From: Terriglobus saanensis SP1PR4
Lineage (GTDB): Bacteria > Acidobacteriota > Terriglobia > Terriglobales > Acidobacteriaceae
Reading direction: 5' to 3'
Assembly: GCF_000179915.2 (NCBI RefSeq)
Contig: NC_014963.1
Location: forward strand, 2,418,001-2,482,000
DNA: 64,000 nt
Made by a program: the position numbers and the translations under genes. The notes under the pieces were generated by a model. It was not told where the DNA came from, did no database searches, and saw nothing but the letters and a program-made list of their open reading frames with translations. This document shows, one piece after another, positions 49,684-59,600 of this stretch (its first letter is position 1; the number at the start of each line of letters is the position of its first letter).

Positions 49684-51086
49684 AGATGTGGTCGGGCCGC
49701 TTTCGCGAGCCCTTGAACACGGCGTTTGAACAATGGCAACGTTCGTTTCCGTTTGACTGGCGGCTTCTCCCACAGGAGATTGCCGCCAGTAAGGCGCATG
49801 CGCGCATGATTGCCGCTGCGGGCATTCTGACAGACGCAGAGCTGGCTGAGATCCTTCGCGGACTTGCGCTTGTTGGGGAGTCGGCTACGAAGGGCGATGT
49901 CGTCGTATCCGAAACACCGCAGGCTGAAGACATTCATCACTTCGTTGAGCTTGAATTGACGAAGCATATCGGTACGCTGGCATTGAAGCTGCATACGGGA
50001 CGGAGCCGGAACGAACAAATCGCGACGGACCTGCGGCTTTTTACCCGCGATGCCATCGATGCTGCGTTGCGTGATCTGGCAAACTGGGCTGAGGCTCTGG
50101 TCTCACTCGCAGAGAGCGCGGGCGATGCCGTGATGCCCTCGTATACGCACCTGCAGCGCGCAGAGCCGGTTCTTGTGTCGCACTGGCTATTGGCTTATGT
50201 TGAGATGATTCTTCGCGATGCTTCACGCTTTGCTGATGCACGCAAGCGCCTAAACCTTTGCCCGCTAGGCTCTGGCGCGATTGCAGGCGCAACACTGGCC
50301 CTTGACCGGACGATTGCCGCTGCGGAGTTGGGCTTCTACGCTCCAACGGCGAACAGCATGGACGCGACGAGTGATCGCGACTTCGCTCTGGAGTTTGCCC
50401 AGGCTGCTTCTACGCTTGGTCTGCATATCTCTCGCTTTGCGGAAGAGTTGACGCTGCACGCAACGGCAGAGTTCGGATTTCTCGATTTGCCTGAAGCGTT
50501 TTCTACCGGCTCGTCGGCGATGCCACAGAAGAAGAATCCCGATCTCACCGAGCTGATCCGCGGCAAGAGCGGGCGCCTTCTGGGCGCGGTCACGACGCTG
50601 TCTATGATTCTTAAGGGACTTCCGCTGGCCTACAACAAGGACATGCAGGAGACGCAGGAGGCCACTTTCGAAGTGGCAGCCACGCTAGGGGGCATGCTAC
50701 CTCTACTGGCGCCATTCACCAGCGCGCTGAAGTTCCGCTTCGATCGCATGGAGGCTGCCGCCCAGGCTGGCTATCTCAACGCGATGGCTGCGGCGACCTA
50801 TCTCGTTTATAAGGGGGTTCCCTTCCGTACGGCGCATGAAAAGATTGGCCACGCGGTGCGCTTTGGCCTGGATAGCGGACGCGAACTGAATGACTTGGCG
50901 GTATCGGAGCTAAAGCAGTTTGGCGAAGAGTTTGGAGATGATTTCCATGACTCCATTACCCTCCGCGCAACGGTAGACTGCCACGACGTGATTGGCGGAA
51001 CGGCGACGAAGCGCGTGCGGGAAGCGCTGGTTTCCGCACGCGAGCGTGTCCGTGCGATGCTTAAGGAACAGGATCATGGCCGCTAG
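49680..51086 (+). CDS. argH: Argininosuccinate lyase
   Basis: A 468-residue fumarase/aspartase superfamily lyase, last step of arginine synthesis. MKMWSGRF at the N-terminus, LHTGRSRNEQIATDLRLF, and the superfamily signature GSSAMPQKKNPDL with the catalytic Ser. The GTG at 49680 overlaps the argG stop; ATG 49686 would give a two-residue-shorter protein. Its 3' end overlaps the GNAT gene. Confidence 0.96.
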   Translation: MKMWSGRFREPLNTAFEQWQRSFPFDWRLLPQEIAASKAHARMIAAAGILTDAELAEILRGLALVGESATKGDVVVSETPQAEDIHHFVELELTKHIGTLALKLHTGRSRNEQIATDLRLFTRDAIDAALRDLANWAEALVSLAESAGDAVMPSYTHLQRAEPVLVSHWLLAYVEMILRDASRFADARKRLNLCPLGSGAIAGATLALDRTIAAAELGFYAPTANSMDATSDRDFALEFAQAASTLGLHISRFAEELTLHATAEFGFLDLPEAFSTGSSAMPQKKNPDLTELIRGKSGRLLGAVTTLSMILKGLPLAYNKDMQETQEATFEVAATLGGMLPLLAPFTSALKFRFDRMEAAAQAGYLNAMAAATYLVYKGVPFRTAHEKIGHAVRFGLDSGRELNDLAVSELKQFGEEFGDDFHDSITLRATVDCHDVIGGTATKRVREALVSARERVRAMLKEQDHGR

Positions 51087-51627
51087 CATTCGCAAAGCCC
51101 GTCTCCAGGACGCGGCGAACATCTTCGAGGTCGTCAATTCGCTTTCGGGCGATGGTACGCTCCTCCGCCGAAATTACGCCGAAATCTGCGAAAACGTGCG
51201 TGATTTCCATGTAGCGGAGAGTGAAGCCGGGATCTTTCTCGGCTGTGGTGCACTGCATCTCTATGGGCCGCATCTCGCCGAGGTCCGTTCGATTGTGGTG
51301 AAGCCCGAGGCAAAGGGTCAGGGCGCAGGCGGCCGCTTATTGAAAGCTCTACTGGATGAGGCCGAGGAGCATGGAATCCAGTCCGTGTGTCTTTTCACGC
51401 GCATCCCGGACTTCTTCTTCCACTATGGCTTTCGCATCACGATGGATCGGACGGCGCTTCCGGACAAGATTTACAAGGACTGCCAGAACTGCCCTCGTCT
51501 GCATGCCTGCGATGAAGTGGCGATGGTGCGTGGCCCGATTCCACGGGTAGCCGTCCTGGGTCCGAGCAAAATCAAGCAGCCGGAACTTGTTCCTTTGCAG
51601 ATTGCTTTTACTGGGACAGATCACTAA
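51076..51627 (+). CDS. argA: GNAT acetyltransferase, probable N-acetylglutamate synthase
   Basis: A 183-residue GNAT protein: IRKARLQDAANIFEVVNSL, then VRSIVVKPEAKGQGAGGRLLKALLDEAEEHG with the acetyl-CoA motif QGAGGR, CLFTRIPDFFFHYGF and a cysteine-containing segment KDCQNCPRLHAC. Short GNAT-type enzymes of this form act as N-acetylglutamate synthase in several phyla. As the last gene of the arg cluster (overlapping argH by 11 bases) it can supply the first step, which no other gene here does. ATG 51076 matches the domain start. The function is strongly suggested by position but not proven. Confidence 0.85.
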   Translation: MAASIRKARLQDAANIFEVVNSLSGDGTLLRRNYAEICENVRDFHVAESEAGIFLGCGALHLYGPHLAEVRSIVVKPEAKGQGAGGRLLKALLDEAEEHGIQSVCLFTRIPDFFFHYGFRITMDRTALPDKIYKDCQNCPRLHACDEVAMVRGPIPRVAVLGPSKIKQPELVPLQIAFTGTDH

Positions 51628-51668
51628 AGCCGATCATCGGACGTTTTGCATTCGATCGTCGTATTTTT

Positions 51669-52253
51669 TCATCTGAATGCTGACAAGATCGTTGGTCTTT
51701 TCGAGGGCGGACTGGGTATTCGCGTCCAACTGATTCCAAAACGGAAAGCCTGTCGAGTTTCTATCGTGGTCTGGTCAATTTCACCATTCTCAAGAACCAT
51801 CGCCGCGCTTAGGAGGGTGATGGATTTTTCCTGAGGAACCATCTTGGCCGTACGGACTCGATACCGGATATCGGTGCAAGCATCAAGGTGAGCCTTGTCT
51901 CCAAGTCCCCACCCTATCTGATTCCGGCGACACGCGGCTGGCGTTCGGTAGAACGTAAACAACGTGATCGTATAATATCCGCGATCAAAATAATCGCGAT
52001 AGTTAAGTTTCAACCAATCGGGGTTGGAGAGGTCGGGAATATAAATTTCTACATCCTTCTCCGTCCCGACAAGCAGAGGGGCTGTCCATTGCTTCGTCTC
52101 GTCCAGAACCTGAGCTGGTTTACCGAAAGCTCCTCGCTGGATTACCTGTTGCCCAGAGATTGAAGCCCAGGATGTTCCGGCCAAAAAGAGCACTATTGAA
52201 AGACGGTGCTTAGAGCAAGTCGTTCCGAAGCACATCGGTAAATCTCTCCTCAA
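51669..52253 (-). CDS. Exported protein of unknown function
   Basis: A 194-residue protein with a signal-type N-terminus (the Met at 52235 begins CFGTTCSKHRLSIVLFLAGTSWASIS). The mature part is beta-rich, with DVEIYIPDLSNPDWLKLNYRDYFDRGYYTITLFTFYR and several charged pairs. No family recognised. It is convergent with the arginine cluster. Confidence 0.6.
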   Translation of the reverse strand: MRRDLPMCFGTTCSKHRLSIVLFLAGTSWASISGQQVIQRGAFGKPAQVLDETKQWTAPLLVGTEKDVEIYIPDLSNPDWLKLNYRDYFDRGYYTITLFTFYRTPAACRRNQIGWGLGDKAHLDACTDIRYRVRTAKMVPQEKSITLLSAAMVLENGEIDQTTIETRQAFRFGISWTRIPSPPSKRPTILSAFR

Positions 52254-52486
52254 ATGACTACTTTGCTGGCATCTAGCTTACCGGGATTTAATGCCTGGAG
52301 TCTCAAAAGTCTTTATCCATTTGAGCTAACAAAGAAGGGGGAAGACCTCGTGCGGTTTCCCCTTCTTGTTTAGCAATAGTGATGCGTGCAGAAGATCGGC
52401 AGATTTCCAGAAGTTTATTACTCTCGCTTTCAGTGATTTAGAGGAAGAGATGAAAACTGAAAGGCTTGGCAGGATTTCGATGCAGG

Positions 52487-52525
52487 CAAGCAAATCAGAT
52501 CCCTCGCTTCGCTACGGGTGACAGA
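52487..52525. repeat. Dispersed repeat, copy R6 (tail only)
   Basis: GCAAATCAGATCCCTCGCTT then CGCTACGGGTGACAGAC matches the tail of R1 and R2. The hairpin module is missing. Confidence 0.65.
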
Positions 52526-52580
52526 CTCAACACACCCTGATCGAATGACGCACTCATGCCACAACCGAGCGCGAAAAGAA

Positions 52581-52614
52581 GGAAGGGCCGGATGCTCACC
52601 CATCCAGCCCTTCC
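52581..52614 (-). terminator. Hairpin downstream of the ABC ATPase gene
   Basis: A 13-pair stem (52581-52594 with 52601-52614, one C-A mismatch) with a 6-base loop; the minus-strand side is followed by TTCTTTT. It probably ends the ABC ATPase transcript. Confidence 0.65.
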
Positions 52615-52776
52615 CTTTTGCCCCCGGCGTCAGTTATCAGCCCAGGACAAAACCAGTCGAACCGGGTGGAATGCTCAGTCCTTGGAAGAAAGAGCGGGAT
52701 ACCCGGCACGATCACACGCACGTTGCGTATGAGATGAGACGGGGGTCTGGCGATGGGGTTTACAAGGATTAGTAAA

Positions 52777-53583
52777 TTACCAGGCGTGGAAAAAACCTTC
52801 TCGCTCGTGCAGGTCGACGTCAATACCGAAGAGCATGCGTAGATTTTCTTTAGTCAAGAGCGTTTGTTTACTGCCATCAGCGACGATCCGCCCTTCACGC
52901 ATCATCACAACGCGATCGATCTCAGGGATGATGTCCGCGATATGATGCGTGATGAGGATGAGCCCCGTTCCCTGCTGCGCAAGCCGACGCATGGTGTTGC
53001 GGAGTTCACGTTGAGCTGCAAGATCAAGCGCGTTCGAGGGCTCGTCAAGCAGCAGCATACGGTTTCCTGCGGCGTCCGTATCTGCGCCAACAAGTGCCCG
53101 CCCGATCATGATGCGGCGCTGCTGCCCGGCAGACATCTCACCGACGAACTTGTCCTTAAGTGATTCTGCGTCGAGGAGATGCAGCACTTCTATCGCGCGG
53201 GAACGCATCTCATCGGTCACGGTAAGGTTGGGCCACAGCGTTGAGGACGAGAAGAATCCTGAGAGCACGGCGTCCATGCCGGTGGTCGTGCGTGTGGGCT
53301 TGCCGGGGAGCTCGGGTGCGACCACGCCGAGACGCTTGCGCAGTTCGGTGAGGTCCCATCGCTCGCGGCCAAAGAGACGAACATACAGCTCCGGTTGCAC
53401 GAGCGGATAGATCTCGCAGGTCATCGCTTTGATCAAAGTCGATTTACCGCAGCCGTTGGGCCCGAGAATAGCGATGTGCTCGCCACGTGCGATCTGCAGA
53501 TGGATGTCGTGGAGAACCGTGGTGGTTCCACGGGCGATATTGACATTACGAAAATCGAGAAAAGGTTCGACGTTGAGGCTCAC
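52777..53583 (-). CDS. ABC transporter ATP-binding protein (YlmA/ModF-like)
   Basis: A 268-residue ATPase with Walker A ILGPNGCGKSTLIKAM, signature GEMSAGQQRRIMIGRAL, Walker B MLLLDEPSNALDLAAQ and the switch His in ILITHHIADII. GTG 53583 is chosen so that the gene does not overlap the divergent HAD gene at 53621; the frame continues to 53691. No permease is adjacent, so a stand-alone or regulatory ATPase role, or an orphan transport subunit, is equally possible. Confidence 0.88.
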   Translation of the reverse strand: MSLNVEPFLDFRNVNIARGTTTVLHDIHLQIARGEHIAILGPNGCGKSTLIKAMTCEIYPLVQPELYVRLFGRERWDLTELRKRLGVVAPELPGKPTRTTTGMDAVLSGFFSSSTLWPNLTVTDEMRSRAIEVLHLLDAESLKDKFVGEMSAGQQRRIMIGRALVGADTDAAGNRMLLLDEPSNALDLAAQRELRNTMRRLAQQGTGLILITHHIADIIPEIDRVVMMREGRIVADGSKQTLLTKENLRMLFGIDVDLHEREGFFHAW

Positions 53584-53620
53584 GTTCTCAGGATAAAGCA
53601 AGGCGCAGTACGATAAGAGG

Positions 53621-54238
53621 ATGAGTGAGTTACTTGCGGCTGGAAGCTTTGATGGCCTGATCTTCGATTGCGATGGAACGCTTGTCGACACAGCACCGGC
53701 CCACCTGGCGGCACTGAAAATCGCACTGGCGCGGGTGAAGCTGCATGTGGACGACGCGTGGTACTTCGAGCGTGTTGGACTTACGCCGGACGCCCTGCTG
53801 GACCAGTATGAAGATCACTACAGCAAACTTCCGGTCACTCGGCCTGATCTTCTGGCTCCTTACAACGTGGCGTTTCATGGAAGCTTGGAGGAGATGCGCG
53901 AAGTGCAGATCGTCGCGGACATGGCACGCGCCTGGCACGGGAAAGTGCCCATGTGCGTCGCCTCCAACGGGCAGAGATCAAACGTGCGGGCGAGTCTGAC
54001 AGCCGTGGAGTTGCTTCCCCTGTTCGACTTCGTTGTAACGGTAGAGGACGTAGAACACGGCAAACCCGCACCGGATATTTTTCTGGAGGGGGCGCGCCGG
54101 ATGAAGGTGGAACCCGCGCGATGCGTGGTTCTGGAAGACTCCGATGAAGGCCTGGAGGCTGCACGACGCGCAGGCATGCGCTCAATCGATGCGCGAACGA
54201 TTTGGACGCCTTCGTGGAAGGCGTCCAGGCAAAGCTAA
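53621..54238 (+). CDS. HAD-superfamily phosphatase (beta-phosphoglucomutase/YqaB-like)
   Basis: A 205-residue hydrolase. Motif I DGLIFDCDGTLVDTAPAH with two Asp, motif II VASNGQRSNV, motif III Lys in VEHGKPAPDIFLEGARRM and motif IV LEDSDEGLEAARRAG. A helical cap (about residues 20-85) follows motif I. It probably dephosphorylates or isomerises a sugar phosphate. The stop overlaps, in convergent direction, the stop of the oxidoreductase gene (TAA and TAG share bases at 54236-54237). Confidence 0.88.
   Translation: MSELLAAGSFDGLIFDCDGTLVDTAPAHLAALKIALARVKLHVDDAWYFERVGLTPDALLDQYEDHYSKLPVTRPDLLAPYNVAFHGSLEEMREVQIVADMARAWHGKVPMCVASNGQRSNVRASLTAVELLPLFDFVVTVEDVEHGKPAPDIFLEGARRMKVEPARCVVLEDSDEGLEAARRAGMRSIDARTIWTPSWKASRQS
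54204..54226. terminator. Hairpin inside the 3' end of the HAD gene
   Basis: A perfect 10-pair stem GGACGCCTTC with GAAGGCGTCC and a 3-base loop lies within the last codons of the HAD gene and just downstream of the convergent oxidoreductase gene. Confidence 0.5.
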
Positions 54239-55446
54239 GCTCTCGGTCGGGGAATGGCTGTCTTCAGTTCGGTAAAGACAGCGTCATGCGCGACGGAACA
54301 GGCGATGGCGGATCGGTATCCCACATAAGCGTCCGCGAGCGGCTTTTGCTGCCCGCGAACACACTCGACGAACGAGCGACAGGCGGAGAGCGTGGGGTCT
54401 TCGTACTCCGTGATCGAAACTTTTTCGCCTTCACCGCGATACGGCATTTCGCCACCGGTGGAATACGAGGCGCCGGTTTCTACTCCTCGTTCCACGACGG
54501 TTTTGTTGGCCGGTGAGGGCGCGTTCGACTTTTTCTTTTCGTAAAAGAACGTGGCGTCCTCAATCGTGATCTGCACGCTGCCGCCGGTACCGTAGATCCA
54601 GAGTTCATTCGCGTTCTTCGCGTTGTCCGTAATGGAAGAGAAGACGAGTCTCCGGCCACGTGAGTATTTAAAGGTGGCCTGTACGTTGTCTCCCACCGTG
54701 CGCCCATCGTTGTAACGGCAGATGCTTGTGGTGCCGAGCACGCTTTCCGGTTGCTCCCCGAAGACCCAGTTTGCCATGTCGATGTGGTGCGAACCAAGTT
54801 CCGTGACCAGACCACCCGATGTCTCCCGGTAAAGACGCCAGTTGATGAGGTGTTCGAGCTTCTTGTCCGGATCAGGCGAAGGAACAGGACGACGCCAGTC
54901 GTTATTGCGATGCCAGTAGGCGTAGACGTGGGTCACGTCACCAATCTCACCTTTGGCGATACGACGCATGCTCTCCTGAATCCACGAGGCATAACGATAC
55001 TGATGACCGACCTGGTAGATGGCTTTGCTGGCGAGGACCTCTGAGAGGATTTGCTGGCAGTCGTCGGGCGTAAAGCCCAGCGCCTTCTCTCCATAGACGG
55101 CCTTACCCGCTTTCACAGAGGCAATGACGTGTTCCGCGTGATACTTCAGTGGAGATGCGATGAGGACGGCATCGATGTCCTTGTGGCTGAGGAGTTCGCG
55201 GTAGTCCTTCGTATGCGGAATCTCTCTGCCTGCAAGCGTGTTGACCTGGGCAAAACGTGGTTCGTAGACGTCACAAACGGCTTGCAGGCTAACGCCGGGC
55301 ACGTGGAGAAAATGGCGAAGGACTTCCTGTCCTCGGCTGCCGGGACCGATGACGCCAAGACGTACGGGTTTGGTGTCGGCCGCGAGAGTGCTTTTGAAGG
55401 CTACGCTGGCCAGAGCTGCCGATTGAAGAAAGGTACGACGATCCAT
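54235..55446 (-). CDS. Tat/Sec-exported Gfo/Idh/MocA oxidoreductase
   Basis: A 403-residue oxidoreductase with a twin-arginine-like signal (MDRRTFLQSAALASVAF), Rossmann VRLGVIGPGSRGQEVL and VLIASPLKYHAEHV. The motif normally reading EKP is here GEKALG: the Lys remains but Pro is Ala. The C-terminal domain has GGLVTELGSHHIDMANWVFG and TEYEDPTLSACRSFVECV. Sugar or glycoside substrates are typical. It is downstream of a sugar-phosphate isomerase-like gene, which often occurs together with such oxidoreductases. Confidence 0.88.
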   Translation of the reverse strand: MDRRTFLQSAALASVAFKSTLAADTKPVRLGVIGPGSRGQEVLRHFLHVPGVSLQAVCDVYEPRFAQVNTLAGREIPHTKDYRELLSHKDIDAVLIASPLKYHAEHVIASVKAGKAVYGEKALGFTPDDCQQILSEVLASKAIYQVGHQYRYASWIQESMRRIAKGEIGDVTHVYAYWHRNNDWRRPVPSPDPDKKLEHLINWRLYRETSGGLVTELGSHHIDMANWVFGEQPESVLGTTSICRYNDGRTVGDNVQATFKYSRGRRLVFSSITDNAKNANELWIYGTGGSVQITIEDATFFYEKKKSNAPSPANKTVVERGVETGASYSTGGEMPYRGEGEKVSITEYEDPTLSACRSFVECVRGQQKPLADAYVGYRSAIACSVAHDAVFTELKTAIPRPRA

Positions 55447-55486
55447 TCGCAGAAACTCCCCAAGGGATAGGCACTTCTTGTAGCAA

Positions 55487-55518
55487 TGAAAGGGACGGGC
55501 GAAAGCCCGTCCCTTTCA
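55487..55518 (-). terminator. Hairpin between isomerase and oxidoreductase genes
   Basis: A perfect 14-pair stem (55487-55500 with 55505-55518) closed by a GAAA tetraloop. A strong T run is lacking, so it may be a terminator or an RNA-stabilising hairpin. Confidence 0.65.
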
Positions 55519-55547
55519 CCATACAGGTTGTAAGGTTGCAGCTACGA

Positions 55548-56507
55548 TTAGCAGGCGATTCCGGCTTTTACGAGCGCGGATTTTAAACCGGCCATACTCT
55601 CACGTGTGGAGGCTTCAGGACCATTCGGTCCATGCCAGTGGGTTTCGAGCGAAACACCATACTTATAGCCGTCCCGTTTGAACGCTTTGAACTGGCCAAC
55701 CCAGTCAATGATGCCTACGCCAACAGGACGCCACTCGAACTTGCCACCGTCTTTACGCACGGTGTCCTTTACATGGCAGTGACCGATGCGATGCTTGGGG
55801 AGCTTGTCGTACTGGTTTGGATAGGGTGTCGCGTCCGCGAAGGTTGCGGCGTTGCCCGGGTCCCAGTTGAGCATGAAGTTCTTGTTTGGAATCGCCTGCA
55901 GGATTGCAAGAGCTTCTTCTCCAGTACCTGTATTGCAAGCCATCTCGTTCTCTATGACCAGGTTGACGTTCTGCTTTGCACACTTCTCTGCCGCTGCCGT
56001 AAGTTTGGCGTTGATGGTGGCCCGATAAGGCTTCTGGTCTTCGAGACGCCAGAAGTCGAAGCAGCGAATTTTATCTGTTCCGAAGGACTTTGCCAGGTCG
56101 ATGCAGTGGTCCACAAGCGCGTCCTGCTTTTCGTAGTCGGCCTTGGCTTTAAACTCATCGCGGTGAGGACTTTCCTTGGAGCGCGGCGCTCCGGGAAGAT
56201 CTACCTTAAAGAGAGGACTGGCAATGTCCGTGACACGAAGCTTGTATTTGAGGAGGATCTTCTTAGCTTCAGCCATCTGTGCAGCATTGAGGTCAGTAAC
56301 GTTCGTTCCCCACATGCTGCGAAGCTCAATCCAGGAGAGACCGAAGTCGTTCGCCGCGACAGAGCAGGCGTGATCGAAGTCGGGCGAGATTTCGTCGTTG
56401 ATCACGGCGAGTCGGAAGGGGCAGGTTGCGGCCATGGCCTTGAGTTGAGTTGCCATGAGTCCTGAGACAGCGGCTCCCGCGAGAAATCCGCGACGTGACG
56501 TAGACAT
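55548..56507 (-). CDS. Exported sugar-phosphate isomerase/epimerase-like TIM-barrel protein
   Basis: A 319-residue protein of the AP-endonuclease-2/xylose-isomerase-like TIM-barrel group. It has a Tat signal (STSRRGFLAGAAVSGLMATQLKAMAA). Metal-site elements include VIENEMACNTGTGEEAL (Glu), NWDPGNAATF (Asp), HRIGHCHVKD (His) and SLETHWHGP (Glu/His). GGAGGAATTAAGA immediately before ATG 56507 is an excellent ribosome site. The gene probably supplies a sugar or inositol-type reaction alongside the oxidoreductase at 54235. Confidence 0.88.
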   Translation of the reverse strand: MSTSRRGFLAGAAVSGLMATQLKAMAATCPFRLAVINDEISPDFDHACSVAANDFGLSWIELRSMWGTNVTDLNAAQMAEAKKILLKYKLRVTDIASPLFKVDLPGAPRSKESPHRDEFKAKADYEKQDALVDHCIDLAKSFGTDKIRCFDFWRLEDQKPYRATINAKLTAAAEKCAKQNVNLVIENEMACNTGTGEEALAILQAIPNKNFMLNWDPGNAATFADATPYPNQYDKLPKHRIGHCHVKDTVRKDGGKFEWRPVGVGIIDWVGQFKAFKRDGYKYGVSLETHWHGPNGPEASTRESMAGLKSALVKAGIAC

Positions 56508-56588
56508 TCTTAATTCCTCCAGAGGGACAAGAAAAGAGCTCGGGCCCATTCTGCCACATAAAGACGAGGTTTGGCTCGAGCAAAGAAA

Positions 56589-56622
56589 ATCCTGCTGCGG
56601 AGAAGGGTCTCCGCAGCAGGAT
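56589..56622 (-). terminator. Intrinsic terminator after the second TonB receptor
   Basis: A perfect 15-pair stem (56589-56603 with 56608-56622) with a 4-base loop, followed on the minus strand by TTTTCTTT. Confidence 0.9.
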
Positions 56623-56635
56623 CGTCGGTTTGAGG

Positions 56636-59600
56636 TTAGAACTTGATGATCGCTGCGAGCTGCATCGCACGACCGCCGCCAATGCCGTTCACACCGGATC
56701 CACTACCGACCGTACTCGTGACCTGCCCGAAAGTCGTGCTGCCCTGCTGTACTCCAGGATTAGCCAGTTGAGGCGTATTGGAGAGCTGGAAGACATCGAC
56801 GCGTGTTTCAAGGCTCCAGTCTTCGTGAATCTGGAAGGTCTTGAAGGCCGAGAGGTTGTCCTGAATGTAGCCGGGGCCATAGAACGTGTTGCGCCCTAGA
56901 TTGCCGACTGTGACGCCCGAAACGATTGGGCAGGTAACTGTTGTAGAGGTTGCAGGGAGCAGACCTGCACAACCCGCTGGCGCAGCGAACTGTGTTGGAT
57001 CGAACCACTGATTGCCAGTTCCCACACTATGAAGGACCTTGAAGGCGCCGACCAGATTCGCAGTCTGCGTCTGCCCAGAGGTATTGATGTTTCCTCCCGT
57101 TGTTGTCACAGTAAAGGGATTTCCAGAAACGATGGAGATGATGGACGAGAGTTTGAATCCACCGATCGCACGACCGAGGAAGCCACTGCTAAGAAAGCGC
57201 TTGCCAGGACCAATCGGAAGTTCATAAGTGAAGGATTGCTCCAGATTCAAACGGCGATCAAAGTCGTTTGGAGCATAGTTACGGCGAGGCTGAAGAGAGA
57301 ACGTAAGAGCACCGTCGTCGCTGCTTTGGTATCCAAGACCCTTTCCGAAGGTAAAGGCCGTGGTGGAAGAAAAGCCTTTCGTCAGGCGACGTATGAGCTG
57401 CACCTGAAGAGACTGATAGTTGGTCGAATTTCCTTGAAATTGCTCTGTAACTGCTGCCGACTTACCGAACTTGATTTGTCCTGGATAGCAAGAGGTGCCG
57501 CAATTGAGCCTGTCGCCAAGGTTAATGTTTTGTGCGGTGGCGATATGAACCCCGTGGTTGCCCACGTAAGAAAGCTGCAGTGAGAAGTTTCCAGGAAGTG
57601 CCTGCTGTACGGCCAGGTTCCAGGAGTGGACATAGGGGTTATAGAAATCTTGAGGGACGAGAATTTCAGATTGTGCGAGCAAAGTTCCTGTAGCTGCAAT
57701 GATTCCGTTGGAAGGAATAACTGGAGTAACCGGGGCTGGAAAGCCAGCCTGAAAGGTCACCGCAGCTCCAGCAACCGCGCCGGCACCCGTGCCAGTGCAA
57801 GAGAGCACCGCAGGGCCAAATCCAAGACCGCAGGCATTGTAGGAGTTATTTGACTTTACCGGGTAGTTATAAGCGTAGGTGTTATCGGGGAATGGCGTAT
57901 AGCTGATGCCATAACCACCGCGCACCACTGTGCCTTCTGTGACGCGATAAGCGAACCCCGTCCGAGGAGCGAAATAGTTATAGCGCGTTTTTAACCCAAG
58001 GTTAGAAGGATTCCCACCTACTCCAGCAATCACGAGCTGATTGTTTGTGAAGTCGTAGTTAGAGAACCCTCCTGCTTTCGCTGGGGTTGCAGGAGGATAA
58101 AGCTCCCAGCGAACGCCAATATCAAGAGTCAGTTTCGGCGTCGCTTGCCATTTATCTCCGACGAAACCAAAGATCCACCATTGACGATATGCAGGAAAGT
58201 AGGTGACGATGTCACGCCCGGCAGTGCTTGGACGATCAAAGAGGAACGATGCCATGTTATTTGCGGCGTTTGTCTTTCCACCTGGGATGGAAGTTTGGTT
58301 TGCGTCGAAGGTAATCTGACCACGAGGGCTAAAGGTCTGGCCTTGAAGGAGCTCATCGCGAATGCGGCGAATGTCCGCACCAAACTTGAAGGTATGGTTG
58401 CCAATAATCTTGGTCCAATGATTGACGAAGTCGATATTCGCTTCGGCACGTATCCAGGGGATTGAAGCGGAATAGCCGAGGATAGGATTGCTGAATCCGC
58501 CGTTAAGAGTTACACCGATCTGACCGCTGGTAAAGGGATCGATATTTACGCCGGGAATTCCGGCGGTAGCTGCATCTTGCGTGCCGTAGTCGCTCGGCTG
58601 CGCATCGTTGCGATAGTGCGCGACACCAATGCGGGCCTCGGTGAGTAAGCTCGAAGAGAACGCACGGTCATAGTTCACACCAACGCTATATCCATTCTGC
58701 TTTCCGTTCGCTGCAAAGCCGCCATTGTTGCCAGGGCCACCTGCAAAGTTACTGAAGCTGGGAGCCTGGAAGACGTTGTTCCGCTGGCCGCTGTAGCGAG
58801 CGCTCAGATGATCCTTGCCGGACACCTGCCAATCGATCTTGCCGTCATAACTATCGACCTGTTTGCGGAATGGCGAGGCCACGGCATAGTTATTCGTTGG
58901 ATTGGAATAGGCTGTGGTGTTCTGGTTCTCCGCAGGAATGAGTTTGAGCAGGTTGAGGGAAACCGCGTTCACTTTGCTGACAGGGATCTGATTGTTTGCG
59001 AAGGGTGTGCGGCCTGCGCCGGAGTTCTGATCGCCAGTGGTGGGATCATAGATCTGTCCGGTACCATCCGCCTTCAACAGATCGCTCAGATCGATATTGC
59101 CAGCGGCGTTTGGGGTGTAGTACTTACGGAAGGGGATATTGAGGATGTTTGCCGTTGCTTCGTGGTCCTCTGTACGGAAGTAATCGGCGAAGAAGAAGAG
59201 CTTGTCTTTGATGATCGGCCCGCCGAAGGTGCCACCGAAGTAGTTATAGGCGACATGGCCCTTCGTGCTGTTGAAGCGCGATTTCGCATTGAATTCACTG
59301 TTCTGCAGGTACTCCGAAGCGCTTCCGTGAAATCTATTGGTTCCGGATTTCAGGGTGACGTTCACGACGGCACCGATCGCACGACCAAGCTCTGCTTCGA
59401 AGTTATTAGTAGAGATGTCGACTGTTTGAATGGCATCGGCCGGAGGAATGATGATCTGAAGAAGGCCGGTGCGTTCGTCGTCGTCCACGCCTTCGATCTG
59501 GTAGCTGTTGCCCATACGTGGCGTGCCGTTGACCTGCGTTTGCAGCGAACTCTGAGCGTTGAAAAACTGCGAGTGCTGGAAGCTGGCAGGCGTCGTTCCA

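Larger units (their letters stand above)
52254..52776. other. Intergenic region of about 520 bases
   Basis: No convincing gene. It contains a hairpin at 52332-52367 (AAGAAGGGGG type, 12 pairs, one G-T), a partial dispersed repeat R6 (52487-52525), and a hairpin at 52581-52614, listed separately. Confidence 0.6.
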
